A model generated the notes under the pieces. It did not search any database. It was not told the DNA's origin and worked only from the letters and a program-made list of their open reading frames with translations. A DNA stretch of 64,000 bases from assembly GCF_004331035.1 (NCBI RefSeq), contig NZ_SJNT01000004.1:248001-312000 (forward strand). Reading direction: 5' to 3'. Shown piece by piece: positions 26,477 through 33,647 of this stretch. The position numbers and the translations under genes were made by a program. The number at the start of each line of letters is the position of its first letter. The first letter of the stretch is position 1. The DNA comes from Acinetobacter sp. ANC 4910. GTDB taxonomy: Bacteria > Pseudomonadota > Gammaproteobacteria > Pseudomonadales > Moraxellaceae.

Positions 26477-27748
26477 ATGAAGAATTTTCAAAAGCCACCT
26501 TTCAAACAAAACTCAATTGCACTGGGTTTTACATTTGGTGTACATGTACTTGCGGTTGTGGGCTTACTTTATTTAGGAATGAGTAAACCACCTAAACCGC
26601 CCGAACAAATCAAAACCATTTTGATCAAACCCCAAGATTTACAACCTACTCCACTCGAAGAAACTGAATTTTCAGAAACTGTGCATGAAAATATTGCACC
26701 TGAAATTACCCAAACTGCTGAACCGAGTGTAGAGCCTGTCCCTGTAATTCCTGTTGCGCCTCCAAAAGCCAACACCACTGAGCAACAGGCAGCACGTTTA
26801 GCTCAAGAAAAAGCCAAAGCAGAAGCGAATGCTGCCGCTAAGGCACAGGCAGACGCTGCTGCAAAAGCTAAAGCACAGACAGATGCCGCTGCCAAAGCAC
26901 AGACAGACGCTGCTGCAAAAGCCAAAGCGCAAGCAGATGCTGCCGCGAAAGCTAAAGCACAGGCAGATGCTGCTGCAAAAGCCAAAGCACAGACAGACGC
27001 CGCGGCAAAAGCTAAAGCGCAAGCGCAAGCAAATGCTGCTGCAAAAGCCAAAGCACAGGCAGATGCTGCCGCGAAAGCCAAAGCACAGACAGACGCTGCT
27101 GCAAAAGCCAAAGCGCAAGCAGATGCTGCCGCGAAAGCTAAAGCACAGACAGATGCTGCCGCGAAAGCCAAAGCACAGACAGATGCTGCTGCAAAAGCCA
27201 AAGCACAGGCAGACGCTGCCGCAAAAGCCAAAGCACAGGCAGATGCTGCGAAAGCCAAAGCTCAGGTGGATGCTGCTGCAAAGGCTAAAGCACAAGCCGA
27301 TGCTGCTGCTAAAGCTAAAGCACAGGCAGACGCTGCTGCTAAAGCCAAAGCGCAAGCCGACGCCGCTGCTAAAGCCAAAGCGCAAGCCGATGCAAAAGAA
27401 CGTGCTGAAGCAGAAGCGAAAGCCTCATCTGCTAAAAAGGCTGCGGAAGAAGCTGCCAATAAAAAAGCTGAAGCAAAACGTATTGCCTCTACAGCGAAAC
27501 GAGACTTTGAAAACAAAGTGAAACGTGCGTGGAATCCACCTGCGAGCGCATCGGGTCAGAAAGCCAGTGCTCGAGTCACCTTAAGTGAGAGTGGTGCAGT
27601 TTTATCAGTTGTCGTGAATTCAAGCGACCCAGATATGAAAGCCAGTGTCGAAGCCGCAGTTCGTGCAGCAGCACCTTATCCTATGCCTTCTGACCCTGAT
27701 GCACGGCGTGAAGCGCGCACATTTACCTCATCTTTCACAGCTCAATAA
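26477..27748 (+). CDS. tolA: Tol-Pal system protein TolA with long Ala/Lys repeat
   Basis: TolA connects TolQ-TolR in the inner membrane with Pal and TolB. The 423-residue product has a short cytoplasmic start, a membrane segment (about residues 14-33, ALGFTFGVHVLAVVGLLYLG) and a Pro/Glu-rich stretch. A long helical domain II follows, built from about 18 tandem copies of the ten-residue unit DAAAKAKAQA (or QT). The C-terminal domain III runs from about residue 335 (KRDFENKVKRAWNPP) to the end. The repeat is encoded by near-identical 30-base units between about 26830 and 27390. Predicted ORFs on the opposite strand there are shadows of this repeat. Confidence 0.95.
   Translation: MKNFQKPPFKQNSIALGFTFGVHVLAVVGLLYLGMSKPPKPPEQIKTILIKPQDLQPTPLEETEFSETVHENIAPEITQTAEPSVEPVPVIPVAPPKANTTEQQAARLAQEKAKAEANAAAKAQADAAAKAKAQTDAAAKAQTDAAAKAKAQADAAAKAKAQADAAAKAKAQTDAAAKAKAQAQANAAAKAKAQADAAAKAKAQTDAAAKAKAQADAAAKAKAQTDAAAKAKAQTDAAAKAKAQADAAAKAKAQADAAKAKAQVDAAAKAKAQADAAAKAKAQADAAAKAKAQADAAAKAKAQADAKERAEAEAKASSAKKAAEEAANKKAEAKRIASTAKRDFENKVKRAWNPPASASGQKASARVTLSESGAVLSVVVNSSDPDMKASVEAAVRAAAPYPMPSDPDARREARTFTSSFTAQ
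26830..27390 (+). repeat. 30-bp tandem repeat inside tolA
   Basis: About 18 units of 30 bases encoding DAAAKAKAQA-type decapeptides. A few are shortened or altered (DAAAKAQT, DAAKAKAQV, an added QAN). Units keep nearly the same codons (GCAAAAGCCAAAGCACAG). Such an array can change length by slippage or recombination while preserving the frame. Confidence 0.9.
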
Positions 27749-27752
27749 TCAC

Positions 27753-27779
27753 AATCGCCATGCCAAAAACATGGCGATT
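27753..27779 (+). other. Hairpin between tolA and tolB
   Basis: Perfect 10-base arms AATCGCCATG and CATGGCGATT around a 7-base loop, four bases after the tolA stop. No T tract follows, so it is more likely an RNA processing or stability element, or a leaky terminator, than a full terminator. Confidence 0.6.
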
Positions 27780-27904
27780 AAGTATTTTCACAGTGTTATA
27801 ACAGTTTAGCCATAATGTAATGCTTTAAATCATGAAAATTCATGCCATTATGTTAGGCAATTTCACACAACCCACAAAAATTGACGTTTTTGAGTATACA
27901 GCGA

Positions 27905-29191
27905 ATGATGGAAAATACGCGTAAACATCTACTTGGTTTAGCAATCATGACAGCTTTTCTACCTGTCATTGCACAAACTGCCCATGCTCAACTTCATTTA
28001 GAAATTGCAAAGGCACCAGAGCAAGCGCCCAAAATTGCGATTATTCCATTTAGTAATGATCAAACCATTTATTCTATTGTTGAAAATGACCTGAATCGTT
28101 CAGGAAAATTTAGCAGTGCATCACAAAACTTACCAGCAAGCGCGAGCATGAATAATCCGAATGCTGCTGCATGGCAGACCGCTGGCGTGCCTTATGTCGT
28201 CACTGGGGAAATCAAACAAAATGCTGCTGGAAGTTATGAAGTTCATTACCAACTTTATGATGTTGAAAAAAAACAATATCTGCTAAACGAATTATTGACC
28301 GTACCCAGTTCACGTGTACGTCAAGCCGCACATATGATCAGTGATGCTATTTACCAAGCATTAACAGGCATTCAAGGAGATTTTAGCGGACGCATTGCCT
28401 ATGTACTCCGTAATCCTGCAACACCTGAGCAACGCTATACTTTACAGATTGCAGATACCGATGGTGAACAACCTAAAACCATTCTCACCTCGCGTGATCC
28501 AATCTTATCTCCTGCATGGACACCCGACGCACAAAAAATTGCTTATGTATCATTTGAAAGCAAACGTCCAGCGATTTATGTGCAAGATTTGTCGACAGGT
28601 CAACGTGAAAAACTGGCAAGCTTCCGTGGCTTAAATGGCGCCCCGAGCTTCTCGCCAGATGGAAAATCCATGTTATTTACTGCATCCATGCATGGTAATC
28701 CAGAAATTTATCAAATGGATTTAAATACTCGTCAGTTACAGCGTATGACCAATGACAGCGCTATTGATACCGAAGCACGTTATGCACCTGATGGTAAATC
28801 CTTTATTTTCACTTCAGACCGTGGTGGATCACCACAAATTTACCGTTACAGCTTCGCAGATGGCAGTAGCAAGCGTATTACCTTCCGTGGTGCATTCAAC
28901 GCACGAGGTACATTAAGTGCCGATGGCAAAAAAGTCGCTTTAGTCCATCGTCCTAGTGGCAGCAGTTATAAAGTCGCAATTCAGGATATTAATTCAGGAA
29001 TTACCAATATTCTGACCCCAACCAGTCTGGATGAATCCCCGAGTTTCTCTCCAAATGGTCAAATGGTGGTTTATGCCACTCGTGAAGATAACCGTGGCTT
29101 GCTCTCTATTATGTCGGTCGATGGTCGTTTCCGTATGAATTTACCAAGTGAACAAGGCGAAGTTCGCGAACCCGCTTGGGCACCTAAATAA
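27905..29191 (+). CDS. tolB: Tol-Pal system protein TolB
   Basis: Periplasmic beta-propeller that binds Pal and TolA. I use ATG 27905 (428 residues; the frame opens at a TTG eight codons earlier, and a second ATG follows directly). The signal peptide MMENTRKHLLGLAIMTAFLPVIAQTAHAQ is visible in two parts and should be cut after the second AxA. The N-terminal domain is followed by propeller repeats of the type SPAWTPDAQKIAYVSFES, GAPSFSPDGKSMLFTAS and EARYAPDGKSFIFTSDRGG. The gene lies about 155 bases after tolA with a hairpin between. Confidence 0.95.
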   Translation: MMENTRKHLLGLAIMTAFLPVIAQTAHAQLHLEIAKAPEQAPKIAIIPFSNDQTIYSIVENDLNRSGKFSSASQNLPASASMNNPNAAAWQTAGVPYVVTGEIKQNAAGSYEVHYQLYDVEKKQYLLNELLTVPSSRVRQAAHMISDAIYQALTGIQGDFSGRIAYVLRNPATPEQRYTLQIADTDGEQPKTILTSRDPILSPAWTPDAQKIAYVSFESKRPAIYVQDLSTGQREKLASFRGLNGAPSFSPDGKSMLFTASMHGNPEIYQMDLNTRQLQRMTNDSAIDTEARYAPDGKSFIFTSDRGGSPQIYRYSFADGSSKRITFRGAFNARGTLSADGKKVALVHRPSGSSYKVAIQDINSGITNILTPTSLDESPSFSPNGQMVVYATREDNRGLLSIMSVDGRFRMNLPSEQGEVREPAWAPK

Positions 29192-29223
29192 TTTTTTAAA
29201 AATCAATCTTTATGGAGATGAAG

Positions 29224-29796
29224 ATGAACGCTATTAAACTATTGGTTTTACCTGTTTTGGCTTCAGCCCTGATTATGACTGGCTGTGCCAGCCGTAAACC
29301 TGCAGCCGAAATTCAAACAGGTCAAACACCAAATTCTGCTGGTACAACAGTTAGCACTGAAGGATTAAGCGAAGATGCAGCGTTAAATGCACAGAATCTT
29401 GCAGGTGCTTCTTCAAAAGGGGTTACAGCTGCAAACAAAGCTTTTTTAGCTAAACGTGTAGTGCATTTTGACTACGACAGTAGCGATCTTTCAAATGAAG
29501 ACTACCAAACACTTCAAGCTCACGCCCAGTTCCTTATGGCAAATGCAAACTCGAAAGTTGCGTTAACTGGTCATACTGATGAACGTGGTACACGTGAATA
29601 CAATATGGCACTGGGTGAGCGTCGTGCTAAAGCAGTAGAAAGCTTCTTAATCACCAATGGTGTAAGTCCAACTCAATTAGAAGCGGTCAGCTATGGTAAA
29701 GAAATGCCAATTAATGCAGGACATGATGAGAATGCGTGGAAAGAAAACCGCCGCGTAGAAATCAACTACGAAGCTGTACCGCCTTTATTAAAATAA
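29224..29796 (+). CDS. pal: Peptidoglycan-associated lipoprotein Pal
   Basis: Outer-membrane lipoprotein that binds peptidoglycan and TolB. Of three in-frame ATG codons (29212, 29218, 29224) the last has GGAG six bases upstream and gives a neat lipoprotein signal, MNAIKLLVLPVLASALIMTG with the lipidated cysteine at residue 21. The OmpA-like domain spans about residues 75-185, with VHFDYDSSDLS, LTGHTDERGTREYNMALGERRA and the ENRRVEI end. Length (190 residues) is normal. It is the last gene of the operon and is followed by a strong terminator. Confidence 0.95.
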   Translation: MNAIKLLVLPVLASALIMTGCASRKPAAEIQTGQTPNSAGTTVSTEGLSEDAALNAQNLAGASSKGVTAANKAFLAKRVVHFDYDSSDLSNEDYQTLQAHAQFLMANANSKVALTGHTDERGTREYNMALGERRAKAVESFLITNGVSPTQLEAVSYGKEMPINAGHDENAWKENRRVEINYEAVPPLLK

Positions 29797-29812
29797 GCAT
29801 GTCTGAGTACAT

Positions 29813-29846
29813 AAAAAAAGCGCTCCTTTAAATTGAGCGCTTTTTT
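29813..29846. terminator. Bidirectional terminator between pal and a small convergent gene
   Basis: Arms AAAAAAGCGCTC and GAGCGCTTTTTT with a 9-base loop and A/T tracts on both sides, lying between two converging genes. Confidence 0.92.
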
Positions 29847-29851
29847 ATGTT

Positions 29852-30046
29852 TTAAGCAGGCTTATGTTCATCTTCTTCATGCAGATGCTGCATAGATTCA
29901 ATCAAGTCATGCTTATTGAAATCTTTATATTCAGGCTTGGCTTCATATTCTTTCCAAGCTTCTTTCACCTTTTCAGGACTAATATCCTCTAAACTAATGC
30001 CTTCATTTTCTGTTGGCATCGCATCAAACTTTTGCGTTGTCATCAT
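29852..30046 (-). CDS. Small acidic conserved hypothetical protein
   Basis: A 64-residue soluble protein (MMTTQKFDAMPTENEG...) rich in Glu, Lys and Asp, with a probable helical middle (SPEKVKEAWKEYEAKPEYKDF) and a C-terminus EEDEHKPA. No cysteine or membrane segment. Two adjacent ATG codons are possible starts; GGAG in the leader fits the second (30043) best. It converges on pal and shares the bidirectional terminator. I do not know a function, but the ribosome site and the compact gene arrangement support a real gene. Confidence 0.7.
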   Translation of the reverse strand: MMTTQKFDAMPTENEGISLEDISPEKVKEAWKEYEAKPEYKDFNKHDLIESMQHLHEEDEHKPA

Positions 30047-30225
30047 TCTGCTCCCACATTATTCTTAATCCTTCACATCAACATAGCACTATCCCTAAAA
30101 GTTGCAAGGGTAAAATCAAGCCAAATAATCGAGTTTAATTTTTCTTTTGCGGCATTCTCATCTAAACTAGCTGTCTAAATTTTTTTTGCTCAATTTGATT
30201 GGTTTTCACTCGGAGTTTTCCTGCC

Positions 30226-31200
30226 ATGGCATACCTCACCCTTTCCCAATTCTTAGAACAACAAACTGGGAATCTTACACCTGAACTTGCAAAAGTTATT
30301 GATACTATTGCAAATACGTGTAAAACCATTGATCAAGCTTTACAAAAAGGCGCGCTTGCTGGGGTATTGGGCAGTGCTGAAAATGAAAATGTGCAAGGTG
30401 AAGAACAGAAAAAACTGGATGTGATTTCAAATGACTATTTAATTGACGCATTAAAAATTCATCCACATGTTGGTGGTTTAGCATCGGAAGAATTAGATGA
30501 CTTTACCCCTGCCCAAGAAAATGGCGAATATTTAGTGTTATTTGATCCACTTGATGGTTCAAGCAATATCGACATCAATATGTGTGTAGGTACTATTTTC
30601 TCAATCTTGCCTGCAAAAAATGCAGTGACTCAGTCAGCAGATTTCATGCAAGCAGGCACTCAACAAGTTGCAGCGGGTTATGTGCTTTATGGCCCATCAA
30701 CCATGTTGGCATTAACCGTTGGCGCGGGTACGGTATTCTTTACCTTTGACCCAGAAACTCAACAATTCTTACTCACCTCTGAAAATATTCAAGTGGCAGC
30801 AGATACCAAAGAATATGCTATTAACTCATCAAACCAACGTCACTGGGAAAACCCAGTAAAACGTTATATTGAAGAACTGCTCGCAGGTAAAACAGGTCCA
30901 CGTGAGAAAGACTTCAACATGCGTTGGGTTGCATGTATGGTTGGCGACATTCACCGTATCCTTTGCCGTAGCGGTATTTTCATGTATCCATACGACCTTA
31001 AAGATCCGAAAAAAGCAGGTCGCCTGCGTTTAATGTATGAAGCAAACCCGATGAGTATGCTGATTGAACAAGCTGGTGGTGCTTCAACAACTGGTCGCGT
31101 TCGTATTCTTGATATTCAACCGACTGACCTACACCAACGTGTCCCTGTGATTATTGGTTCTAAAAACGAAGTCAATTTAGTGACTGGCTACCACAACTAA
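30226..31200 (+). CDS. fbp: Class 1 fructose-1,6-bisphosphatase
   Basis: Gluconeogenic phosphatase that hydrolyses fructose 1,6-bisphosphate. I use ATG 30226 ([17 protein letters not shown], 324 residues) with GGAG upstream, instead of a TTG nine codons earlier. Metal-binding residues are seen in [10 protein letters not shown] and [20 protein letters not shown]. The substrate region has [19 protein letters not shown] and [18 protein letters not shown]. Length is normal. Acinetobacter lives on organic acids and needs gluconeogenesis. The gene seems to stand alone, with a hairpin between it and the following methyltransferase gene. Confidence 0.96.
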   Translation: MAYLTLSQFLEQQTGNLTPELAKVIDTIANTCKTIDQALQKGALAGVLGSAENENVQGEEQKKLDVISNDYLIDALKIHPHVGGLASEELDDFTPAQENGEYLVLFDPLDGSSNIDINMCVGTIFSILPAKNAVTQSADFMQAGTQQVAAGYVLYGPSTMLALTVGAGTVFFTFDPETQQFLLTSENIQVAADTKEYAINSSNQRHWENPVKRYIEELLAGKTGPREKDFNMRWVACMVGDIHRILCRSGIFMYPYDLKDPKKAGRLRLMYEANPMSMLIEQAGGASTTGRVRILDIQPTDLHQRVPVIIGSKNEVNLVTGYHN

Positions 31201-31210
31201 TTTTTTTTAA

Positions 31211-31242
31211 ATGCACATAGCCATCTGACGTGTTATGTGCAT
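31211..31242 (+). other. Hairpin downstream of fbp
   Basis: Arms ATGCACATA and TATGTGCAT are separated by 14 bases, ten bases after the fbp stop. A T-rich stretch lies before, not after, the hairpin, so it is a weak or atypical terminator at best. Confidence 0.4.
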
Positions 31243-31253
31243 GAGTCTCCTCC

Positions 31254-32030
31254 ATGTCCATTATTTTCCTTGAATCAAAAGACAACCCAAAGATTAAACA
31301 TCTCCGTGGTTTAATAGAGCAAAGTAGCTACCGTAAAAAGCAGGGTCAAACCGTGCTTGAAGGGACACACTTAGGCTTAGCTTGGGTTGAAAAAAAGAAG
31401 AAACTCAATTCTATTTTCACCACTGAAAATGCACTCGAACACCCTGATATTTGCGATATTTTAGATGAATATGAAGGTGCTGTTTTTGTGATTGCTGAAA
31501 GCTTATATCGTGACTTAAGCACATTGGGAACCACTTTGCCCTTCTTGGCAGTTGTAGACTTACCAAGTTCAAGCCAAAGTGTAGACTTTAGCTTGGATAC
31601 CTTGATTTTGGAAAACATTCAAGACCCAGGCAATGTAGGCACACTACTCCGCTCTGCTGCTGCGGCTGGTATCAAACAAGTGATTTGTACCAAAGGTTCT
31701 GCAGCACTCTGGTCACCACGTGTATTACGTGCAGGCATGGGTGCACACTTTTCACTCAACACCTATGAAAACGTAGCCATCGAAGATGTACTCGACCGCT
31801 TTGAAATTCCAGTGTATGTGACCAGCTCGCATCAGGCTGAAAGTTTATATCAAAAAGATTTAACACAAGCGTGTGTCTGGATCTTAGGTAATGAAGGCCA
31901 AGGAGTTTCTGACTTTGCTTTGGCACATGCTCAAGCACTCAGCATTCCACAGCCAGGTGGTCAAGAATCGCTCAACGTCGCTATTGCGGGTTCAATCTGC
32001 TTTTTTGAAATGGTCCGCCAACGCATCTAA
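31254..32030 (+). CDS. SpoU/TrmH-family RNA 2'-O-methyltransferase
   Basis: S-adenosylmethionine-dependent RNA ribose methyltransferase with a trefoil knot. The 258-residue protein has an N-terminal substrate-binding domain (KDNPKIKHLRGLIEQSSYRKKQG, EGTHLGLAW). The three knot motifs follow: ENIQDPGNVGTLLRSAAAAG, then VWILGNEGQGVS and IPQPGGQESLNVAIAGSICFFEMVRQR in overlapping parts near the C-terminus. It resembles RlmB or TsnR-like enzymes, but the RNA target (23S rRNA or other) cannot be read. The start at ATG 31254 has only a weak ribosome site. Confidence 0.9.
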   Translation: MSIIFLESKDNPKIKHLRGLIEQSSYRKKQGQTVLEGTHLGLAWVEKKKKLNSIFTTENALEHPDICDILDEYEGAVFVIAESLYRDLSTLGTTLPFLAVVDLPSSSQSVDFSLDTLILENIQDPGNVGTLLRSAAAAGIKQVICTKGSAALWSPRVLRAGMGAHFSLNTYENVAIEDVLDRFEIPVYVTSSHQAESLYQKDLTQACVWILGNEGQGVSDFALAHAQALSIPQPGGQESLNVAIAGSICFFEMVRQRI

Positions 32031-32166
32031 TACACTTTTATTTTAAATTGTCTCATCCAATTTCAAAAATAGATTACACTTGAAAAAATAATAACGGATA
32101 TTGTCAACCAAACCATTATTTCCAACGTTATTAAGGATATGTATTGGAAATAATGGTGATAATCCA

Positions 32167-32802
32167 ATGACAGGGTTTTCCATCTCTATGGATTTAGCGC
32201 CGAAACAGTCTCAGTCCGAAAATTTAAGTGCTTTAAAAAGTACGGCTGAACAACGTCTAAAGAATTTTATGCAAGACGTAACTGGACGCGCACTTGTAAT
32301 GATGGAAAATGCAACGAAAGGACAACAAGGCATCGCAATGGATCTGGTCCAAGAAGCCTTTATTTCTTTGCATAAATCCTATTCAGAGAAGTCGACTGAA
32401 GAATGGTATCCCCTGTTTTACACCATTTTAAATAACAAACTGCAAGATTGGCGTCGTAAAGAAGCTCGTCGTTCTCAGCCTTTTTCATTGTTTAAAAAGG
32501 TGAGTCTAGATGAAGATGATCTAGAAATTCAGGATGTTATTGATGAAACAACTCCTAGCCCACTAGAGTTTCTGGATCAGGCAGTCACTATTGAAGAAAT
32601 TCAAGCTGCGATTCGGCAACTGCCAGTTCGTCAACAGCAAGCATTTATGCTTCGGGCTTGGGAAGGATTTGACACGCAAACGACTGCTCAAATTATGAAT
32701 TGTAGTGAAGGCAGTGTAAAAACACATTATCATCGCGCGATTCAAGGTTTGCGATCTGCGTTATCGCATTTGAATCCATATTCGGGAGGGTCATCTGAAT
32801 GA
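32167..32802 (+). CDS. ECF-type RNA polymerase sigma factor
   Basis: Sigma-70 family factor with only regions 2 and 4. From ATG 32167 the product is 211 residues; the frame opens at a TTG at 32101 and another ATG is at 32188, so the exact start is uncertain. Region 2 is MDLVQEAFISLHKSY and YPLFYTILNNKLQDWRRKEARR. Region 4 is AIRQLPVRQQQAFMLRAWEGFDTQTTAQIMNCSEGSVKTHYHRAIQGLR in overlapping parts, with a helix-turn-helix. It is followed with a 4-base overlap by a membrane-anchored small protein that may control it, then by a DUF3106-like gene. The signal it answers to is not evident. Confidence 0.9.
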   Translation: MTGFSISMDLAPKQSQSENLSALKSTAEQRLKNFMQDVTGRALVMMENATKGQQGIAMDLVQEAFISLHKSYSEKSTEEWYPLFYTILNNKLQDWRRKEARRSQPFSLFKKVSLDEDDLEIQDVIDETTPSPLEFLDQAVTIEEIQAAIRQLPVRQQQAFMLRAWEGFDTQTTAQIMNCSEGSVKTHYHRAIQGLRSALSHLNPYSGGSSE

Positions 32803-33119
32803 AACAAGATGATTTCTTAAAACAAGTTACTTCCAAACTTGATGGTCTTGCTCAGCAACATAAGGCAAAACCTGTAGTGATGAATCATGTACTGGATCAT
32901 ATTCAGCAGCAAAAATCATCACGCTTTGCCTATTTCAAAATGACTGGGTTTGCTTTAGCCGCAGCAATTGCAGGAATTGTGGTTTTACCCAATGCTGTCG
33001 ATATGTCTGCAAAACCACAAAATCAAGTTGTTGTAACACCAAAACTCTCTCCGCAAATGGTTGAAGATTTGGAAATGTTAATGGTTTTAGGTGAGGACAA
33101 AGTTCCACATGGCAGCTAG
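32799..33119 (+). CDS. Small membrane protein, likely sigma-factor partner (DUF3619-like)
   Basis: A 106-residue protein with a cytoplasmic N-terminal half (MKQDDFLKQVTSKLDGLAQQH) and one membrane helix at about residues 48-66 (MTGFALAAAIAGIVVLPNAV). A short periplasmic tail with LSPQMVEDLEMLMVLGED completes it. The start overlaps the sigma gene by 4 bases (ATGA), the arrangement typical of sigma/anti-sigma pairs. In many beta- and gammaproteobacteria a sigma factor is followed by a DUF3619 protein and a DUF3106 protein, and this gene fits the middle position. No zinc-binding anti-sigma motif is present. The anti-sigma role is an inference from topology and order. Confidence 0.8.
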   Translation: MKQDDFLKQVTSKLDGLAQQHKAKPVVMNHVLDHIQQQKSSRFAYFKMTGFALAAAIAGIVVLPNAVDMSAKPQNQVVVTPKLSPQMVEDLEMLMVLGEDKVPHGS

Positions 33120-33513
33120 ACGTTTAGCTTTTGCTTTTTGTGCACTCGGCTTCTTGCAAACAAGTTTTGCAGGTTTTGAACGTTTTTGGATTTTTTCTAA
33201 AGATGCCAATACACAAGTGGCCGAAACATGGGAAACACTTTCTGAGCAAGAACAGCGTGCATTAATCAAACGCTATCAATCTCTCAAAGAAATTCCAGAT
33301 GAACAAAGTAGCAGCTTACAACAGCGTATGGACTGGTTCACGCAGTTACCTGAACAAGAGAAACAGAAAATGCGTGAAACTTGGCAGCAAATGAGCAGTC
33401 AAGAACGTAATGATTTACGTGCACGTATGCAAAAAGCCACACCAGAAGAACGCATTAGCATACGTGAAGAGTATATGAACAAATACCTACATCACACCAC
33501 TGAACAGCAATAA
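33109..33513 (+). CDS. Exported DUF3106-like protein
   Basis: A 134-residue secreted protein from ATG 33109, which overlaps the previous stop by 11 bases; a GTG at 33091 also opens the frame. The signal peptide is MAARRLAFAFCALGFLQTSFA. The mature part carries repeated W-x-x-L/M-S-x-x-E-R/Q motifs (TWETLSEQEQRALIKRYQSL, RMDWFTQLPEQEKQKMRETW, QMSSQERNDLRARMQKATPEER), the pattern of DUF3106 proteins. It is third in the sigma-factor operon and is followed by a strong terminator. A periplasmic, possibly Spy-like helical role is conceivable but not shown. Confidence 0.82.
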   Translation: MAARRLAFAFCALGFLQTSFAGFERFWIFSKDANTQVAETWETLSEQEQRALIKRYQSLKEIPDEQSSSLQQRMDWFTQLPEQEKQKMRETWQQMSSQERNDLRARMQKATPEERISIREEYMNKYLHHTTEQQ

Positions 33514-33544
33514 CAACAGCTTATACCGATAAAAATTGCCATAT

Positions 33545-33580
33545 AAAAAGCCAATCTATAATAAATAAGATTGGCTTTTT
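33545..33580. terminator. Bidirectional terminator between converging units
   Basis: Perfect 13-base arms AAAAAGCCAATCT and AGATTGGCTTTTT with a 10-base loop, and A/T tracts on both sides. It serves the sigma-factor operon on the plus strand and the CSLREA gene pair on the minus strand. Confidence 0.92.
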
Positions 33581-33600
33581 ATATTTCTATTTCATCTTTA

Positions 33601-33637
33601 AACATTAACCTCATCGTTACTCAATGAGGTTAATGTT
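33601..33637 (-). other. Second hairpin downstream of the CSLREA operon
   Basis: Perfect 14-base arms AACATTAACCTCAT and ATGAGGTTAATGTT around a 9-base loop, eleven bases past the minus-strand stop at 33648. No T run follows it on the minus strand, so it may protect the 3' end or work together with the terminator at 33545-33580. Confidence 0.6.
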
Positions 33638-33647
33638 TCCGCTTTGC

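Noticed and set aside
26798..27385. Long open frames of 195 and 151 residues on the minus strand, and a 230-residue frame in another plus frame, inside tolA
   Set aside because: They are by-products of the 30-base tolA repeat, which has no stops in several frames; composition is low-complexity and no ribosome site is present.
26830..27390. Regular repeats that could look like a CRISPR array
   Set aside because: The repeats are contiguous without unique spacers and are in frame within tolA; no cas gene is present.
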